A model generated the notes under the pieces. It was not told the origin of the DNA and did no database searches. It was given only the letters and a program-made list of their open reading frames with translations. Both the position numbers and the translations under genes were made by a program. DNA of 64,000 bases from Sepioteuthis lessoniana (Eukaryota > Mollusca > Cephalopoda > Myopsida > Loliginidae): the NCBI GenBank assembly GCA_963585895.1, contig CAUZXS010005826.1, forward strand, positions 186,001 to 250,000, given 5' to 3'. Every line of letters starts with the position of its first letter. The stretch's first letter is position 1. Positions 31,867-44,024 of this stretch are shown one piece after another.

Positions 31867-32034
31867 TGAATACCATGTGTGACAGGAATTTTTAAAAAAT
31901 TAACACTTTCATCTTCGAGAACTCCTTCTCTTTCTATTTTATCATCTATTAAAATCTTGACTTCCCTAATTTGTTTATTTATCCTCATACATAGCTATAC
32001 AGATCCCCACCACCACCACATGGATATAGATACA

Positions 32035-32335
32035 TATGTTATACTTGGTATAATGGTTATTGTGATAGGAAATGAACCCAGCTACCAGAGTTCGAATCTT
32101 GGATGAGCATGTTTGTATTTCACATAGCGCTAATACCCTTGGGAAAAGTATGTATCGAACTATTTTCCCCTCCAGCTATGAGTAAATAGTGGGGGGGGGG
32201 GGAATTAGGCTCTTTAACCTTGGCATAGCAACCAGTCTAGGAGAAAAAAACCTCTTAAACAGGTTAAAAATTGACCTTATGTCACACCTGCCCGTTTAGA
32301 GGGGTTGGTTAAATATACATATGCTACACTTATAT
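32035..32335 (+). repeat. SINE family S copy, near full length
   Basis: An A-box-like TGGTATAATGG, a B-box GAGTTCGAATCTT near 32090, ACATAGCGCTAATACCCTTG, the core GCTATGAGTAAATAGTGG (expanded into a G-run), CTTTAACCTTGGCATAGCAA, GACCTTATGTCACACCTG, and the tail TTAGAGGGGTTGGTTAAAT. This is the reference S copy in the window. Confidence 0.9.
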
Positions 32336-32518
32336 GTATACATATTTATATAGACATGCCAATACCTATATGCATTATTGTACCTAAATATATGCATCAA
32401 GGAACAAAAGAGTGAGTATCTAATTTACTAAATGTGGCAAGGCAAATTGAGGATTTTCATAGTCAAAACTTTCATGTTTTATTTGAATTTTTAAAAAAGA
32501 CTGCCATTTAGTTTAGAT

Positions 32519-32580
32519 TTCTAGAGCAGACTGGGTACTTTAGTCTTGGTTAAGACAACCAGTCTAGGAGAAACTAGATA
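32519..32580 (+). repeat. SINE family S internal fragment
   Basis: AGAGCAGACTGGGTACTTTA and ACAACCAGTCTAGGAGAAAC match the middle of S. Both ends are missing. Confidence 0.65.
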
Positions 32581-32673
32581 GATAAATTTCATATCACAAA
32601 CAAATAGATTTCTATTATATATAGAAACTAAGATATTCACATATAAATAACACTAATACTGTTAGATGTGTCG

Positions 32674-32726
32674 TTGAAAAAAAAAAAAAAAAAAAAAAAT
32701 GAAAAAAAAAAAAAAAAAAAAAAAAA
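32674..32726. repeat. Paired A-runs
   Basis: Two A-runs of more than 20 are separated by TG, followed by an ACACACA patch. Confidence 0.95.
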
Positions 32727-32759
32727 CAACACACACAAAAAAAATATATATAATTATAG

Positions 32760-32940
32760 TGATGGGTCAAATCTGAATTCCAGCTAAAGCCAATTCACTT
32801 CACACTAATATTCTTGAAAAAGGCATAAATTCATCTCTCCCCTCATCCAGTTATAAGTAAAATAGCTGGCTGAATTCCGTGGTCAACCAAAAAGGACAAC
32901 TGAATTTAAACCCTCCTCTCAATGTCTTAAGCTAGTAAGA
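32760..32940 (+). repeat. SINE family S copy, heavily degraded
   Basis: CAAATCTGAATTCCAGCTAA stands at the head. CTAATATTCTTGAAAAAGGC, CCAGTTATAAGTAAAATAGC and CAACTGAATTTAAACC follow in S order. Confidence 0.5.
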
Positions 32941-33329
32941 CAAGTCAAGACCTTTTACACTGTATGCCATCAAACCTCAGGGAGAGCCTGAAGTCTGCAG
33001 CAGATTAACAACACTATACAAACAGAATGCCATGTTTTTCAGATTGTTTTATTCTAATTTATCAAACAATTATCGCACAGTACTATTAGATCAAAAGATA
33101 GGAAAAAGAAAAAAAATTGAGGGAAATATTCTGAGGAAGTAATAAAATTTTTTTTAATTTTCTTAAAATGGAATACAAACTATAAATTCCTTATAATGCC
33201 TGCCTAGCATAGACGCCAAAAACTACAAATTCAGAAATCTACCAAAATTGTTCTTAATATCGATTGATCTTTTTATTTTATTTTATATATTTTCCATTTT
33301 TAATTCTAAAATAAAATTTTAATAAAAAT

Positions 33330-33362
<33 letters not shown>

Positions 33363-33860
33363 GTTGTGGAGGATTAAGTTCTACTGCTGCAAAAGAGATG
33401 TCCACTAGGTCAGGTTATCTCTGGAACAGCAGATAATGCTTTTACTCTTTCAATCTTAGAAGTTTGTGGAGGAAGAAGAAAAAAAAATTATCTTCCTAAA
33501 TCTATCTTGTTTATATGATATATTTATGAAAAGCAAGCAAATATGTATTTGGTACAGGATACACAATAGATAAACATATTCACTGTGTATCCACACAAAA
33601 CTTGTGTGCTTTATATATGTGTGCGTGTACATATGCACATATTTAAGCAGCAGATTCTCTAGTAGCCATATTTTATGGAAAATAACAGACAAGAATTTGA
33701 TGTTTAACTTTTTATTCAGTGTTTTTATTGGCAAACAAAATGTTGCAAGTGAAGGCAGTTTAAAACTGTCCAAAGTCTGTTAGTGTAGTCCAAGTACAGA
33801 TACTTTCAACCATCTTTGGTCATTGTTGAGATTGTGGGTACTCTTGTGTACCCACAGTAC
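32941..33860. other. AT-rich non-coding DNA
   Basis: Apart from the GT/AT microsatellite at 33330-33361, nothing was recognised. The 105-residue minus-strand frame at 33456-33773 shows no domain. Confidence 0.4.
33330..33361. repeat. Compound microsatellite (GT)n-(AT)n
   Basis: A short GT run followed by about 24 bases of AT. Confidence 0.95.
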
Positions 33861-33872
33861 CTGCCAAAAATT

Positions 33873-33990
33873 TTGGAATTTAAAACTGAATTAACACTTC
33901 TGCCAAACATCTGAGTATCTGTGAGGTCTACTTAAGATCAGTCCTCCCTTGTCTTTGGTTAGAATCAATGTGTAATACTTAGTACAGGAT
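33873..33990. repeat. Diverged direct repeat, copy 1
   Basis: GGAATTTAAAACTGAATT, GAGTATCTGTGA, AATCA(A/G)TG and TACTTAGTA recur in the same order at 34209-34330, about 335 bases later. Confidence 0.65.
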
Positions 33991-34208
33991 ATGAAAGGAA
34001 AAAAAAATCAAGAGAAATATTTCCAATGTTTATTCACCACACAAACATGTGACTGCCACTTAACATAAGGCCTATCTCCTTAAACCTGCAAAAAGCACCC
34101 ATAGGAATGCATGTGGATCCTCAGGCTAACTTCACACTTGCAAGCCCTGCCACACATGTGACAAGCAAAAAAAAAAAAAAAAAAAAAAAAAGGGCTATCT
34201 AAACAATA

Positions 34209-34330
34209 TGGAATTTAAAACTGAATTGCAACTTATACCCAAAATTAGAGAGTATCTGTGAATTCTTCAAATCAGAATTACTCCCTAGCCCTCTGCTAGG
34301 ATCAGTGCTTAGTATATCAAGTGTGATATA
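34209..34330. repeat. Diverged direct repeat, copy 2
   Basis: This is the second copy of 33873-33990. The spacer between the copies (34000-34190) ends in an A-run and holds nothing recognised. Confidence 0.65.
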
Positions 34331-34547
34331 CAGCATTTTATGTGTGTGGATTGTATAACCTATGTTTATCATAGTTTTTTTTTTGTTTTTATTAATGAAG
34401 AAATTCATAACTTCAAGGTATCCAAGTATTAAATAAATTTTTTTTTTAAATTAAAATTCTCTTGAAATCAAATCAAAGGTCTGTTAATTTACTTCTATGA
34501 AAATTGGAGATGTATCAGCATCAATGTAAACATCTATTTTCCCCCCA

Positions 34548-34550
<3 letters not shown>

Positions 34551-34604
<54 letters not shown>

Positions 34605-34615
34605 TAGAGAGAGAG
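34551..34615. repeat. Compound microsatellite (TA)n-(GA)n
   Basis: About 36 bases of TA followed by about 28 bases of GA. Confidence 0.95.
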
Positions 34616-34619
34616 ACAC

Positions 34620-35160
34620 GGCAAATAGTAATTGTGTTCTAATTATAACTAGGTTATATCCAATAAGGGTTAGTGATGAGCTCGAAGATAAACAGTCTGT
34701 ACACCCAATCACCTGATGCAGTCGGAATATCCCTAAATAAAACATGGTGTTAGTATCAAGATAATGAGGGGGGGGGACAAAAAAAAAAAACCCCTCACTG
34801 AAGCAACCTATTTATATTCATAGGACAATGGTTAGTCGTACACAGTGATAACTTATTTCTCAATGGGCATCTTAATTTATCTATATATTACAAAAATTCT
34901 CATGTTATACCTGCGTGGGTGCATGTAACAGTAATCCAGCAAAAACAGCTCATCAGTATTTTTTTTAATAGCATAAACTTAAAATGCTATCAGAACAAAG
35001 CAATTTCCAGTTCAATCTGCAACAGAATAATTTTGTGGGGTCTGTATTTGTACAATTAAACTCTTAAATTCTTAAGGGAAAAAAGAAAAAAAAATGGGTA
35101 CTAGAGTATTTGCTGCTGAAATTCCAAATTCTTCATATAATGGATATGACAAAGTAGTAA
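34620..35160. other. AT-rich non-coding DNA
   Basis: No recognisable gene or repeat copy. Confidence 0.4.
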
Positions 35161-35164
35161 GTTA

Positions 35165-35278
35165 CTAAGCTTTTTGGTTAGATGGAGAAGTCTCATTGGG
35201 TGCCCTATTTATATAGCCTAACTCACTTGTATAAGTTCGCTAGTCTAGCTCGTTAATCATTACACTAGAGGCACCTCT
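35165..35278 (-). repeat. SINE family B copy, partly rearranged
   Basis: On the minus strand, AGGTGCCTCTAGTGTAATGA is the head, followed by ACGAGCTAGACTAGCGAAC and TATACAAGTGAGTTAG. On the plus strand AAGTCTCATTGGGTGCCC and GCCTAA appear, so the B-box half is inverted relative to the A-box half. The remaining tail reads as AAGCTT. Confidence 0.6.
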
Positions 35279-35589
35279 GGAGATTACTAAATAATGCTAA
35301 TTGGAATCCTTAATTCCTTCCTAAAAAGTAATATCAATATAATCACAGACTGCAATGGAAACCAGATCACCTAATATTTACAGTCAGATATACTAGTATA
35401 TAAGCCAGGTTATGACAACTTTATAAGTAAATTAACAGGCCTTTGATTTAAAAAAAAAAAAAAAATCTTGTAAGATTTATATTCAAACAATAAAAAATAC
35501 ATACTTGAGGGGGAGGATCAAGGATTAAACCTATACACAAGATCAACTCATATGTATTGTATATGAACCCATGTCATTGCAGCGAGAAT

Positions 35590-35830
35590 GTGACTATTGG
35601 ATGTAAAAATCCAAGTGCTTAATGCCCAATAAAAACAATAAAACAGTGTGCAAACAAATGGCTATTGTTAAATATAAATAGTTACTAGAAAGCATATAAT
35701 TATTAGATAGGGTTACTTGATATATAACTGAATAACAAAAATTTAATAGGAATGCATAATAAATAAGATTCCCTACCTGTAGGCATCAAATAACCCTAGA
35801 TGAGTTAAAATGCCATTAAAATGAATCAAA
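35590..35830 (+). repeat. SINE variant A2, 3' portion, plus orientation
   Basis: Internal subrepeats of A2 (AACAGTGTGCAAACAAATGG, ATAGTTACTAGAAAGCATAT) run into the tail AAATGCCATTAAAATGAATC near 35825. The body and head are absent. Confidence 0.75.
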
Positions 35831-36835
35831 CGATAGAGCAAGATCATATTGTACCAATCATCCAAATTAGAAGTATTTGCCTTAAAAAATAAAAAACCTC
35901 CCTAACTCAACCACAGTGAAATACTACTATTAAAATCCTAAGGAAAAGTATTGTTCTCTTTAATAATAAAATATATTTCATCTGTAAACATCAACATCTT
36001 TAAATCTGACAACCAACAATAATTGCAGGAGACCATTTTCAAAATGGCAGCCAATTTCTAGATTTCTTTCTGAACAATTTCAGTGCCGTTAGCTATGAAA
36101 ATGAAGTTGTTAAAGAAAGATAAGAAATACTGACAGAGCCAAAAATTCACAGCTATTTTAATTTCAATGTTAATCTAATTAAACATCTTGGCTGAATGCT
36201 ATTAAAATGATGAATATTCTATGACACACAAAACTACTATTTCCTGCAGTAATTAATTTTCTGAAATTAGAACATTTATAAATTCTATTAGCTATAGAAA
36301 GCAAAAGATAAATCACATATACAAAGAGGAAAACCATGAAGCCCTTGTGTAATGAATTATCACATAACATACACACACAAGGATAGCATAGATACTAGTC
36401 AACAGTACTTGGTAACTTCATTTTTCACCTATGTGATCACCACACCACAAGGTTTCCATATAGTGGGAGTTTATTTACTATTGCGTGGGAACTGACGAAA
36501 AGGGGTGAACCAGTTTATGCTGCATGGTAATTTATATGACTATTATATTAATTTTGTATATTTCGAGATTAAAATAAAATTTTAAAATGAACAAGTAATA
36601 AAATGAAATATGGGTAAGGAAATCCCAGAATTTTTCAAAACCAGACTTATCTGAAAACTGCTATATCTTCATCCCATTCTGAACACAAATGACATGATCT
36701 GTCACACTGGTCGCATAAACTACTTTAAGAGTACTACTCATGTAGATTCTTTTTGAATAAGCAGAGCCCATCCCTCACTAGGTCTACAATTCAATTTTTT
36801 TCCTTCTACATTGTTTGCCATATCAAGGTTAATTA
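35831..36835. other. AT-rich non-coding DNA
   Basis: No recognisable gene or repeat copy. Confidence 0.4.
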
Positions 36836-36978
36836 AAGACCCTCGTCTGCTTTACAATTTACTCATAGCTGGAGGGAGAATGATTGGATTCATACATCTC
36901 CCAAGGGTATTTGTACTGGGAAAAACAAACAGCCTCAATTTGGATTCGAACTCTAATAGCTGAACCTATTCCCTACCA
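36836..36978 (-). repeat. SINE family S 5'-half
   Basis: On the minus strand, GAGTTCGAATCCAAATTGAG is the B-box region. ACAAATACCCTTGGGAGATG, the core GCTATGAGTAAATTGTA and TTAACCTTGATATGGCAAAC follow. A long A-run lies at the head end. The S tail is missing. Confidence 0.75.
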
Positions 36979-36979
36979 C

Positions 36980-37011
<32 letters not shown>

Positions 37012-37032
37012 TCTCCAATTAGAAAAATTGCA

Positions 37033-37329
37033 ATAGTCCAGTGGGCTGAGGCTGTAGAATACACTGACTGCATCTCTGCAGATAGGTAAGATGCCCTACC
37101 CCCAACAACAGCTGTACTGGATACAACACTAAATCATCTGATGGTAAGGTGCCAGTCCTGAAGTTTGGGCCAATATGAAGTACCCCTTCATTGCCATTAC
37201 TCCCAGGTTCACTGACCCAGAGTGGTAGAACCTGACAGTTTGTTCTATTTGGCCCTTAGATAGGACCCTATGTGCAAACGAATGATGTTAAATTGTGACT
37301 GTTACAGAGCAATACTTGAAACCATTTAA

Positions 37330-37363
<34 letters not shown>

Positions 37364-37458
37364 CAGGCGCGCGCGCACACACACACATATATATATATAT
37401 AAACAGGATTTGGCATTAAATAACCTCTCATGGTTGATATCCCATAAAACCAAACAGA
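37033..37458 (+). repeat. SINE family A copy, plus orientation, with an internal micro-inversion
   Basis: The copy reads head to tail on the plus strand, from CCAGTGGGCTGAGGCTGTAG to GGTTGATATCCCATAAAACC. Bases 37236-37271 lie in the wrong orientation: this stretch reads like the minus-oriented copies, and flipping it restores the family order. An A-run (37332-37360) and a GC/AC/AT microsatellite (37366-37401) sit in the internal region. Confidence 0.85.
37366..37401. repeat. Compound microsatellite (GC)n-(AC)n-(AT)n
   Basis: Alternating purine-pyrimidine throughout, including a rare GCGCGCGC stretch for this AT-rich window. It is the sequence type most prone to Z-form DNA. Confidence 0.95.
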
Positions 37459-38242
37459 ACATTACAATTAAGAAATACAATAAAAAAGATTGAATGTAAA
37501 AATGTAAAGTGTAGCAAGAAATAGTTTAATTAAATGTTAACTCAGCTCTTCACCCTTTTATATGACTTGGCCAGTTAATAAATCAATTTAAATGCTTCTT
37601 GAATTATCTACAATGCTTATTAAACTTACCACACTTGGGAGAGAGAAAAAAAAGTTGGGGGGGATAATGATACTTTTAAATCAACTTTAATCATTATCTT
37701 CATCGCAAAAATTGTTTGAACTAATGAAATCATTCCCTAAGTTGTTACTACTTTTCAGCAGATGCATTCTACTGCCTTCTTTAAGCGTACAAGTCTCTTA
37801 TTAGTAAAGAAACAGTTTTTTTTTCCCCAGAAACAGAAGTTGCATATATTGGAAAGAGAAATAAGTCCAATTGATCACCATTTTGTGGAGAGATAGACAT
37901 GAAAGACTATACTAAGGAACTGATGAAACAGGCTTACAACAAAGCAACCATTATTCATTTGTAATATTCTATTTATTTTAAATTTTGGTCACTTTTTAGT
38001 GAAACTCTTAGATCATAATTCTACAATTATTACAAACAGCAAAAATCAGACAAAGAATAAGGCACAAGAAAGATTCGTCCTCACATTTGTTACCCTCTTG
38101 AATGTAGGAGATTCCTTACAAAATAAGCTATGAAGCCTCACCACTTAGAGAATTTATTTCTGATTTGCACCGTTTACTAATCACTGCAAAATGATGACTT
38201 AAAAGTTACGCCTGCACACTTACAAAAAAATTTTTTTTTTTT

Positions 38243-38279
<37 letters not shown>

Positions 38280-38446
38280 TAGTGAAAAATGAATAACAAT
38301 TGACAATGCTTCATCTAAGAAATTCAAATGACAAATTCTTAAGTTCAGGCAATGGGATGTTTAATGTACAAGTGTAATAAAAAGTTAAGATATACAAGTT
38401 AAAAGTAGATAACCTATGAAACCATTCAGTTCCAATTGGTGATTGG
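37459..38446. other. AT-rich non-coding DNA
   Basis: An A-run at 38249-38277 is preceded by a T-run. No gene or repeat copy was recognised. Confidence 0.4.
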
Positions 38447-39365
38447 TTTCTTTGTTTAATAGCATATCAACCTTTATGGATGCCAAAGCCATCCTTATAA
38501 AACAGCAGTTATACTATGTAACCCATAGCTTGGTCCTATCTTCCTCTAGGATAGGAGTTCAAAAGTGAATGTTTCTTTTGGTTTTATTGCACATCAACAC
38601 TAAGTTATTTAATACCAAATCCTGTTTAAACATATATATTAAAATGTATATGATTTGTAAACATTTTATTGATAACAATTTTAAGAACAAACCTGAGCAC
38701 ATTTTTTGGCACACAGTTAAATGGTTTCAAGTATTTCTATGAAACAATAACAATTTAACATTAGTCATGTTTACACCCATCTAAATGATTTGTAAATAGT
38801 TTTATTTTTAAATGGGGTTAGAATTGTTTTTTGTACACAAGTCTTGCTATTGTTTCTCTATAGTTAAATAGTTTCAATTATTGCTATCCAACACAAATAA
38901 TTCTATTTAAAAATTGATCATTTCTTTGCACACAGTAAAGTGGTTACAAGTATTGCTATGTAATACAAATATTACCCATTCTTTTGCATACAATTCAATG
39001 ATTTGAAGTATTGCTATGTATCAATTAAACATTAGTCATTCTTTCAGTTTAAATGTCAAACAGTTCTATTTGACCTACAGATAAGACCCCATCAGGTGCT
39101 TCCACTCCAGGGTAGAGTAGACCTGGGAGTAATGGCAATGAAGGGTTACTGCACATTCCCCAAAGCTCCGGAACTGGAGCTTCACAATCAGTTGGTTTTG
39201 TACTATATGCAGGACACTCATTTTGGGGGGCATCTTACCTCTGTAGAGACACAGTTGGAGAATTCTACAGCCCCAGCCAACTGGACTGAAAGTGAATGTT
39301 ATAGTGCAACTGGAATTCCAACTTGCAACAGTCTGGCACTTTAGCCATTATGCCACAGGGACTTC
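38447..39365 (-). repeat. SINE family D copy, split by a family A insertion
   Basis: The tail (TTTAATAGCATATCAACC) and core (GTAACCCATAGCTTGG) lie at 38447-38573. The B-box and A-box head (TTTAGCCATTATGCCACAGG on the plus strand) lies at 39301-39365. The two halves join cleanly when the A copy at 38574-39288 and one duplication are removed. Confidence 0.85.
38574..39288 (-). repeat. SINE family A copy nested in D, 12-bp duplication, long form
   Basis: AAAGTGAATGTT at 38562-38573 is repeated at 39289-39300. The copy is about 715 bp, with a long internal block of TTTGCACACAGTTAAATGG-type subrepeats. The 82-residue frame at 39096-39344 is repeat-derived and crosses the insertion edge. Confidence 0.9.
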
Positions 39366-40710
39366 CCCCTCAAATTATGGATGTGATATTTTCTACTTAG
39401 GAATGAATGCAGGATTATAATTAGCATTTCATAGTTCCAATATAAATGAAGAATTTAGATGAGGTGTATATAATAATATAAAAAAAAACAAAAAAAAAAA
39501 AAAAAAAAACACAACACAAACAAAATTATGAATTTGATTGGAAATAACAGTATTTTTAATGTACTGCTCAAATAAAAATTTTGCTATAATCTTCAATTTT
39601 TGCTGCATTATTCTTACACTCTGATAATGATGAAAAAATACAAATGACAAATTGGTACTGCAAAAACAGCTGCTTTCTTCCAAAAAGGGCTGCTAAGAAA
39701 AGATTATTGTTAATTTGGAAGCTGTGTATGAGAGTAAGTGTTAGAGAGGGTGTGAATAAGAATGTGTTGCCTCAAGGCTGTATACAGCTTTCTAAACCAA
39801 GCATGGTCAGCCATCATTTTAAAAAAAATTTTTCAAAATAACTCATCCCAATGATTTCTGGCAAAATGTAATCTCAAAGTCATAAAAACACAAGTAAATT
39901 TTTTCTTTTTATGCTAATTAAATATGGATTACTAACTAAAAAGTTTAAAACTTCAAATTTTGTTTTAAATCATACTAAACTTTATTAGTAGACAAATTTC
40001 AACGTGTCCTTTAAACATTCATAGTATAATTTTCTTTTTTAAGGAGGAAAACATACTTTATGATATCAAAAACGTCAGTGAGAATAAGAGAAAAATATCC
40101 GATTCCCTAACCTTAGAAACCAAAAAGTACATTTATATACTTATAAAATTTTGGATTTTTATAAATAACAAACTCATCTACAAATCATATGTTTGTTCTT
40201 TCAAGGATTAAACTAAACAGAAGTAGCAAAGTCAGACATTGTTTAAATAATTTTTTTTAATAAGTTTATCAGCTGGATTACATTTGTGTTTATAAACAAT
40301 TCACATGTACAAACTGGAATATCAAATTCTGTTTAAAATTCAAAAAATTGGTAATTTAGATCAAGTGATGGTATTAAAAAATTGTCAAAGAGATTTTAAT
40401 AAAAAAAATAAATAAATAAATAAAAAAATAATCTATATTTAGAATGGGAGTCTTTTTCCAGACTTTCCAAACTTGGCAACTGCTAAATGCCTGAATAAGA
40501 TATTGTGCCACTGTTTAAATATTTTGGATGTTCAGGTTCTGGAATCATTTTAAAAATAAAGAGTTTCTTTTAATATTTTTCTCTCCATAAGACTTCTTGA
40601 AAATACTGCCTTAAGATTGATATCAAATTATAAATTCTATAAACAGGATATAATAATTGCAAACAAATAAAGGGAAGTAGTGTAAATTAACATTTAGTAG
40701 CCCCCCCCCC

Positions 40711-40750
<40 letters not shown>

Positions 40751-41369
40751 AAGAGAGCTTAACCCAAACACTTATGCCAGACTATTTTCAAAATAGATTG
40801 AAGATTTTATTCTCTTGAAGCAATTTCATAAAAACAACAACCTTGGGCCATCTATATTTTGCTATTACAATTGAATAACATAGAAAAATAATTGAATCAT
40901 CCATTTATATATGACACTGAACCATTAAACCAAAATATTTCTTTGATTTAACAGATTTAGCATCCTAGAAAAGGAGGTACCAGAGACAGTTAAACATCTT
41001 ATTTCGTCAGAAAACCATAGAATGGTTCAAAGTACTTAGACTAAAAAAAAAAAAAAAAAAAAAAAGTCTTAACATTCCCTCAATCCCAACACAAGTTTCC
41101 TGGTTAAAATAAGTTACTTGTTACTCACATTTTATGCTATTTGTTTGTGTGAATATACAAGTTAAGATAATACTGACATAGAAAACAGTGCTTGATAACT
41201 TGGTTTCTTCTCAATGTGATCATCAGACCAAATGCACAGAGTCTATGCCTTATCACTGATATCAGCCACCATGTATATGTGTGTGTGTGTGTGTGTGTGC
41301 ATCATGGCATTCTACTGCTAGCATAGAACACCATGGTGTGCACACACAATTCCAACTTAACACCAAGTT
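39366..41369. other. AT-rich non-coding DNA
   Basis: Holds an A-run near 39493, AAAT-type repeats near 40404, a C-run plus (TA)n at 40701-40745, an A-run near 41043, and (TG)n at 41279-41299. No SINE copy or exon was recognised. Confidence 0.4.
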
Positions 41370-41788
41370 GGTCCATTTGGGTTTTATGGCTTCTCAACTT
41401 TTGTAGGTTATTTAATGCCAAATCCATCTTTATACAATAAACAGTTCTATTTCAAACAATTCCGTTCAGCAGAAGTACAATTTGCCAAAAATATTTCTCT
41501 TTCAAGCTTATCAGTTTAGTCAAACAGTTCTAATTCAATTTAGTATAAGTATAGTTTTTGTTTACACAATTAAATTTCAAAAAACAGTCCTATTTCAAAT
41601 AATTCAGTTTAGCATAAGTACAGTTTGGTTCTATTTGACCCATAGATAGGACCCTATCAGGTGCTACAACGCCAAGCCAGAGTGGACCTGGAAGTGATGG
41701 CAATCACGGGGTACTCCACATTCCCAAAGCTCAAGCATTACTGGAACCTCACTATCAGATTGTTTAGTGTCATATCCAAGACACTCAG
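41370..41788 (-). repeat. 5'-truncated SINE family A copy
   Basis: The tail is at the left (GGGTTTTATGGCTTCTCAAC). Subrepeats and body run to CATATCCAAGACACTCA, where the copy stops without its head. Confidence 0.8.
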
Positions 41789-42550
41789 ACTATAGAATAA
41801 AACAGTAAAAATTCACAACCAAGTTTCACATATCTGATCTTCAGGTGAGCCAGTATAGGTACGTCTCTCACTGGCTTATTTGAGGATCAGCCAAATGAAA
41901 CTGATATTTTTGGTTTTATTTTGTCGTCAAAATAGTGTGTATAGGGTCATATAACACGATCTTACTAAAGAGTAATGAAGTGTCATCATGTACGGTAACA
42001 GGAGACATTTTTAAAATTCAAATATATCCATAATGCCAAGCCATACGTAAATAATCCCGTCATTTAAGATCTTGATTTCTTATAGATCATGTACCAACAA
42101 GATAAGAGACTAACACATTTTTTATTGTGTACTCGAGGTGTGAAGAGATACTAATATTGATGAATAGTCTTTCAAAGAAACCTTTTTAAAAGGTTTGATG
42201 ACGACATTTCTCCTGATAGACAAGACTGTCCTTTTGTAGCTTCTTAAGAGCCAAGTGTTTTTCTTATTTACACTCAAGACAAAGATATTCATGGTCTCAT
42301 TCCAGAGGAACTTGAAACTAAAAAGAGCAGAGTTATTCCACATCAAGAAATTGCTAACAGGTTTGCATGTACCATTTCTCAAATTAAGATGAAAAGAAAA
42401 ATGTCCTTGTATTTGATAATAGTTTAATAAATGTCTGCTGAGAAAAATATGAAAAGAGATCAACCTTAAAACAAATAAATGACCATAAATCTAATGAACA
42501 GAAAGAGTAAGACTAGACTAAGAAGAAAAAAAAAAAAGAGAAAGACCAAC

Positions 42551-42584
<34 letters not shown>

Positions 42585-43535
42585 ACACATTCTTAAAAAA
42601 GGCGTATGTATACATGTATGCAAGAAGAAGAAAATGACTGCCCCGCCATTAGAAAAAAAAAAAGCAAATCTTAAAAAGGAAAAAAAAAAAAAAAAGCAAA
42701 TCTTAAAAAGGAAAAAAAAAAAAATACTATAAATAAAAAAATAGAAATAAAATAAAAAATAAAACCACTGAAAGATATTCATTTTGGTTTTATTTTCTTT
42801 TTGTGATTTAAAATCCTTCACTCATTTTTCAAAGTTACAGACTGAAAGTTTCAGTTCTAGGTTGGTGAGGCTGGCTACAATAAATTTATATTTATTTGCT
42901 TTCCAACTAGAGCAAAAAAAAATAAAATCTATTCCTTGACCAAGCACCCAAATGATATAATTTTATCTATTCTGCTTTGCAGGACACAAACTCATTGGCA
43001 CAGATAGAAAATAACCCTCTCATTCCCCTACAACAGTTTCATCAAAATTAGAATAATTTGGAGATTGTTTTTGGTAAGGTGGGAAGGAGAGTTATCAGCA
43101 ATCAACTTCACCCTATATTTCTCACCCTACCCAACTAAAGAGTTAATGGACTCTTTGATACCATCAAAATCAAAGTTATTCTAAGAGCCTTTGATACTAA
43201 CCTCCCTCACCTTCACTACCAACAATACTAACTTTTGATTGGTTCTTTTGGTTAATACTCATATTTCAAAGCCACTGGCTGACCAAAACAGGATGGAAGG
43301 CAAATAATGAATTTAGAAAGCATAAAAAAATTCTAAAGATGCATCAATAAGGGTATATTTAATAACTACTATTATTTCCATATGCAGTAAGATAGCAAAC
43401 AAAATTATCTTTTTATTTCCTTTGATAAACCTAATTAGACAAAAATATCATCTTGTTTTTTTTTTTTTACATTCACTAAGTAAAATGACTAGCTGAAAAC
43501 CTGCCCTAAAGATAGGATTTTAAGTTATATAAAGG

Positions 43536-43570
<35 letters not shown>

Positions 43571-43690
43571 AACACACACACACACACTGCAGCAATAAAC
43601 ATGTAGGAAACTGAACTGTTTTCATAAGGACTTATAATAATCATTGAGAGGTTAATGTTTATGGTTCATGAACAAGTCACTACTTGTAAT
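41789..43690. other. AT-rich non-coding DNA
   Basis: The 113-residue minus-strand frame at 42122-42463 shows no recognisable domain. Bases 42525-42770 are a dense set of A-runs that produce a Phe-rich antisense frame. A long A-run with an AC tail lies at 43531-43588. No SINE copy was seen. Confidence 0.4.
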
Positions 43691-43693
43691 ACA

Positions 43694-43799
43694 ATTGGCC
43701 AGGATTTGAGCCCTACAATTTACAGTGCTAGGATTGGCTCAGTTTTGAGCCTTACAATTTATACACCATTAGGATTGTCCAGGTTTTGAGCCCTACAAG
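43694..43799. repeat. About 40-bp tandem repeat, 2.6 copies
   Basis: ATTGGCCAGGATTTGAGCCC, ATTGGCTCAGTTTTGAGCCT and ATTGTCCAGGTTTTGAGCCC start at 43694, 43733 and 43774. Each is followed by (C/T)TACAA, and the first two by an ATTTA patch. Confidence 0.85.
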
Positions 43800-43989
43800 A
43801 GAAATAAGGAAACTAGATCAAATTTCAGACAGACCATTTAATTGTACAAGTGAAAATGTTAGCACATCTAAAAGTAGGACAATGAAAAGGGAAGTAATGT
43901 GAAAATGGTAGGGTTTTTTGGGGAGGGGGTCCTCCCTTTTTTTCCTGCTAAAAAAGATCACTAATTATTGTAAAAAAAAAAAAAAAAAA

Positions 43990-44024
<35 letters not shown>

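Noticed and set aside
42122..42463. 113-residue minus-strand frame
   Set aside because: No domain, no supporting splice pattern and no exon neighbours. It was considered as an exon but is not distinguishable from chance.
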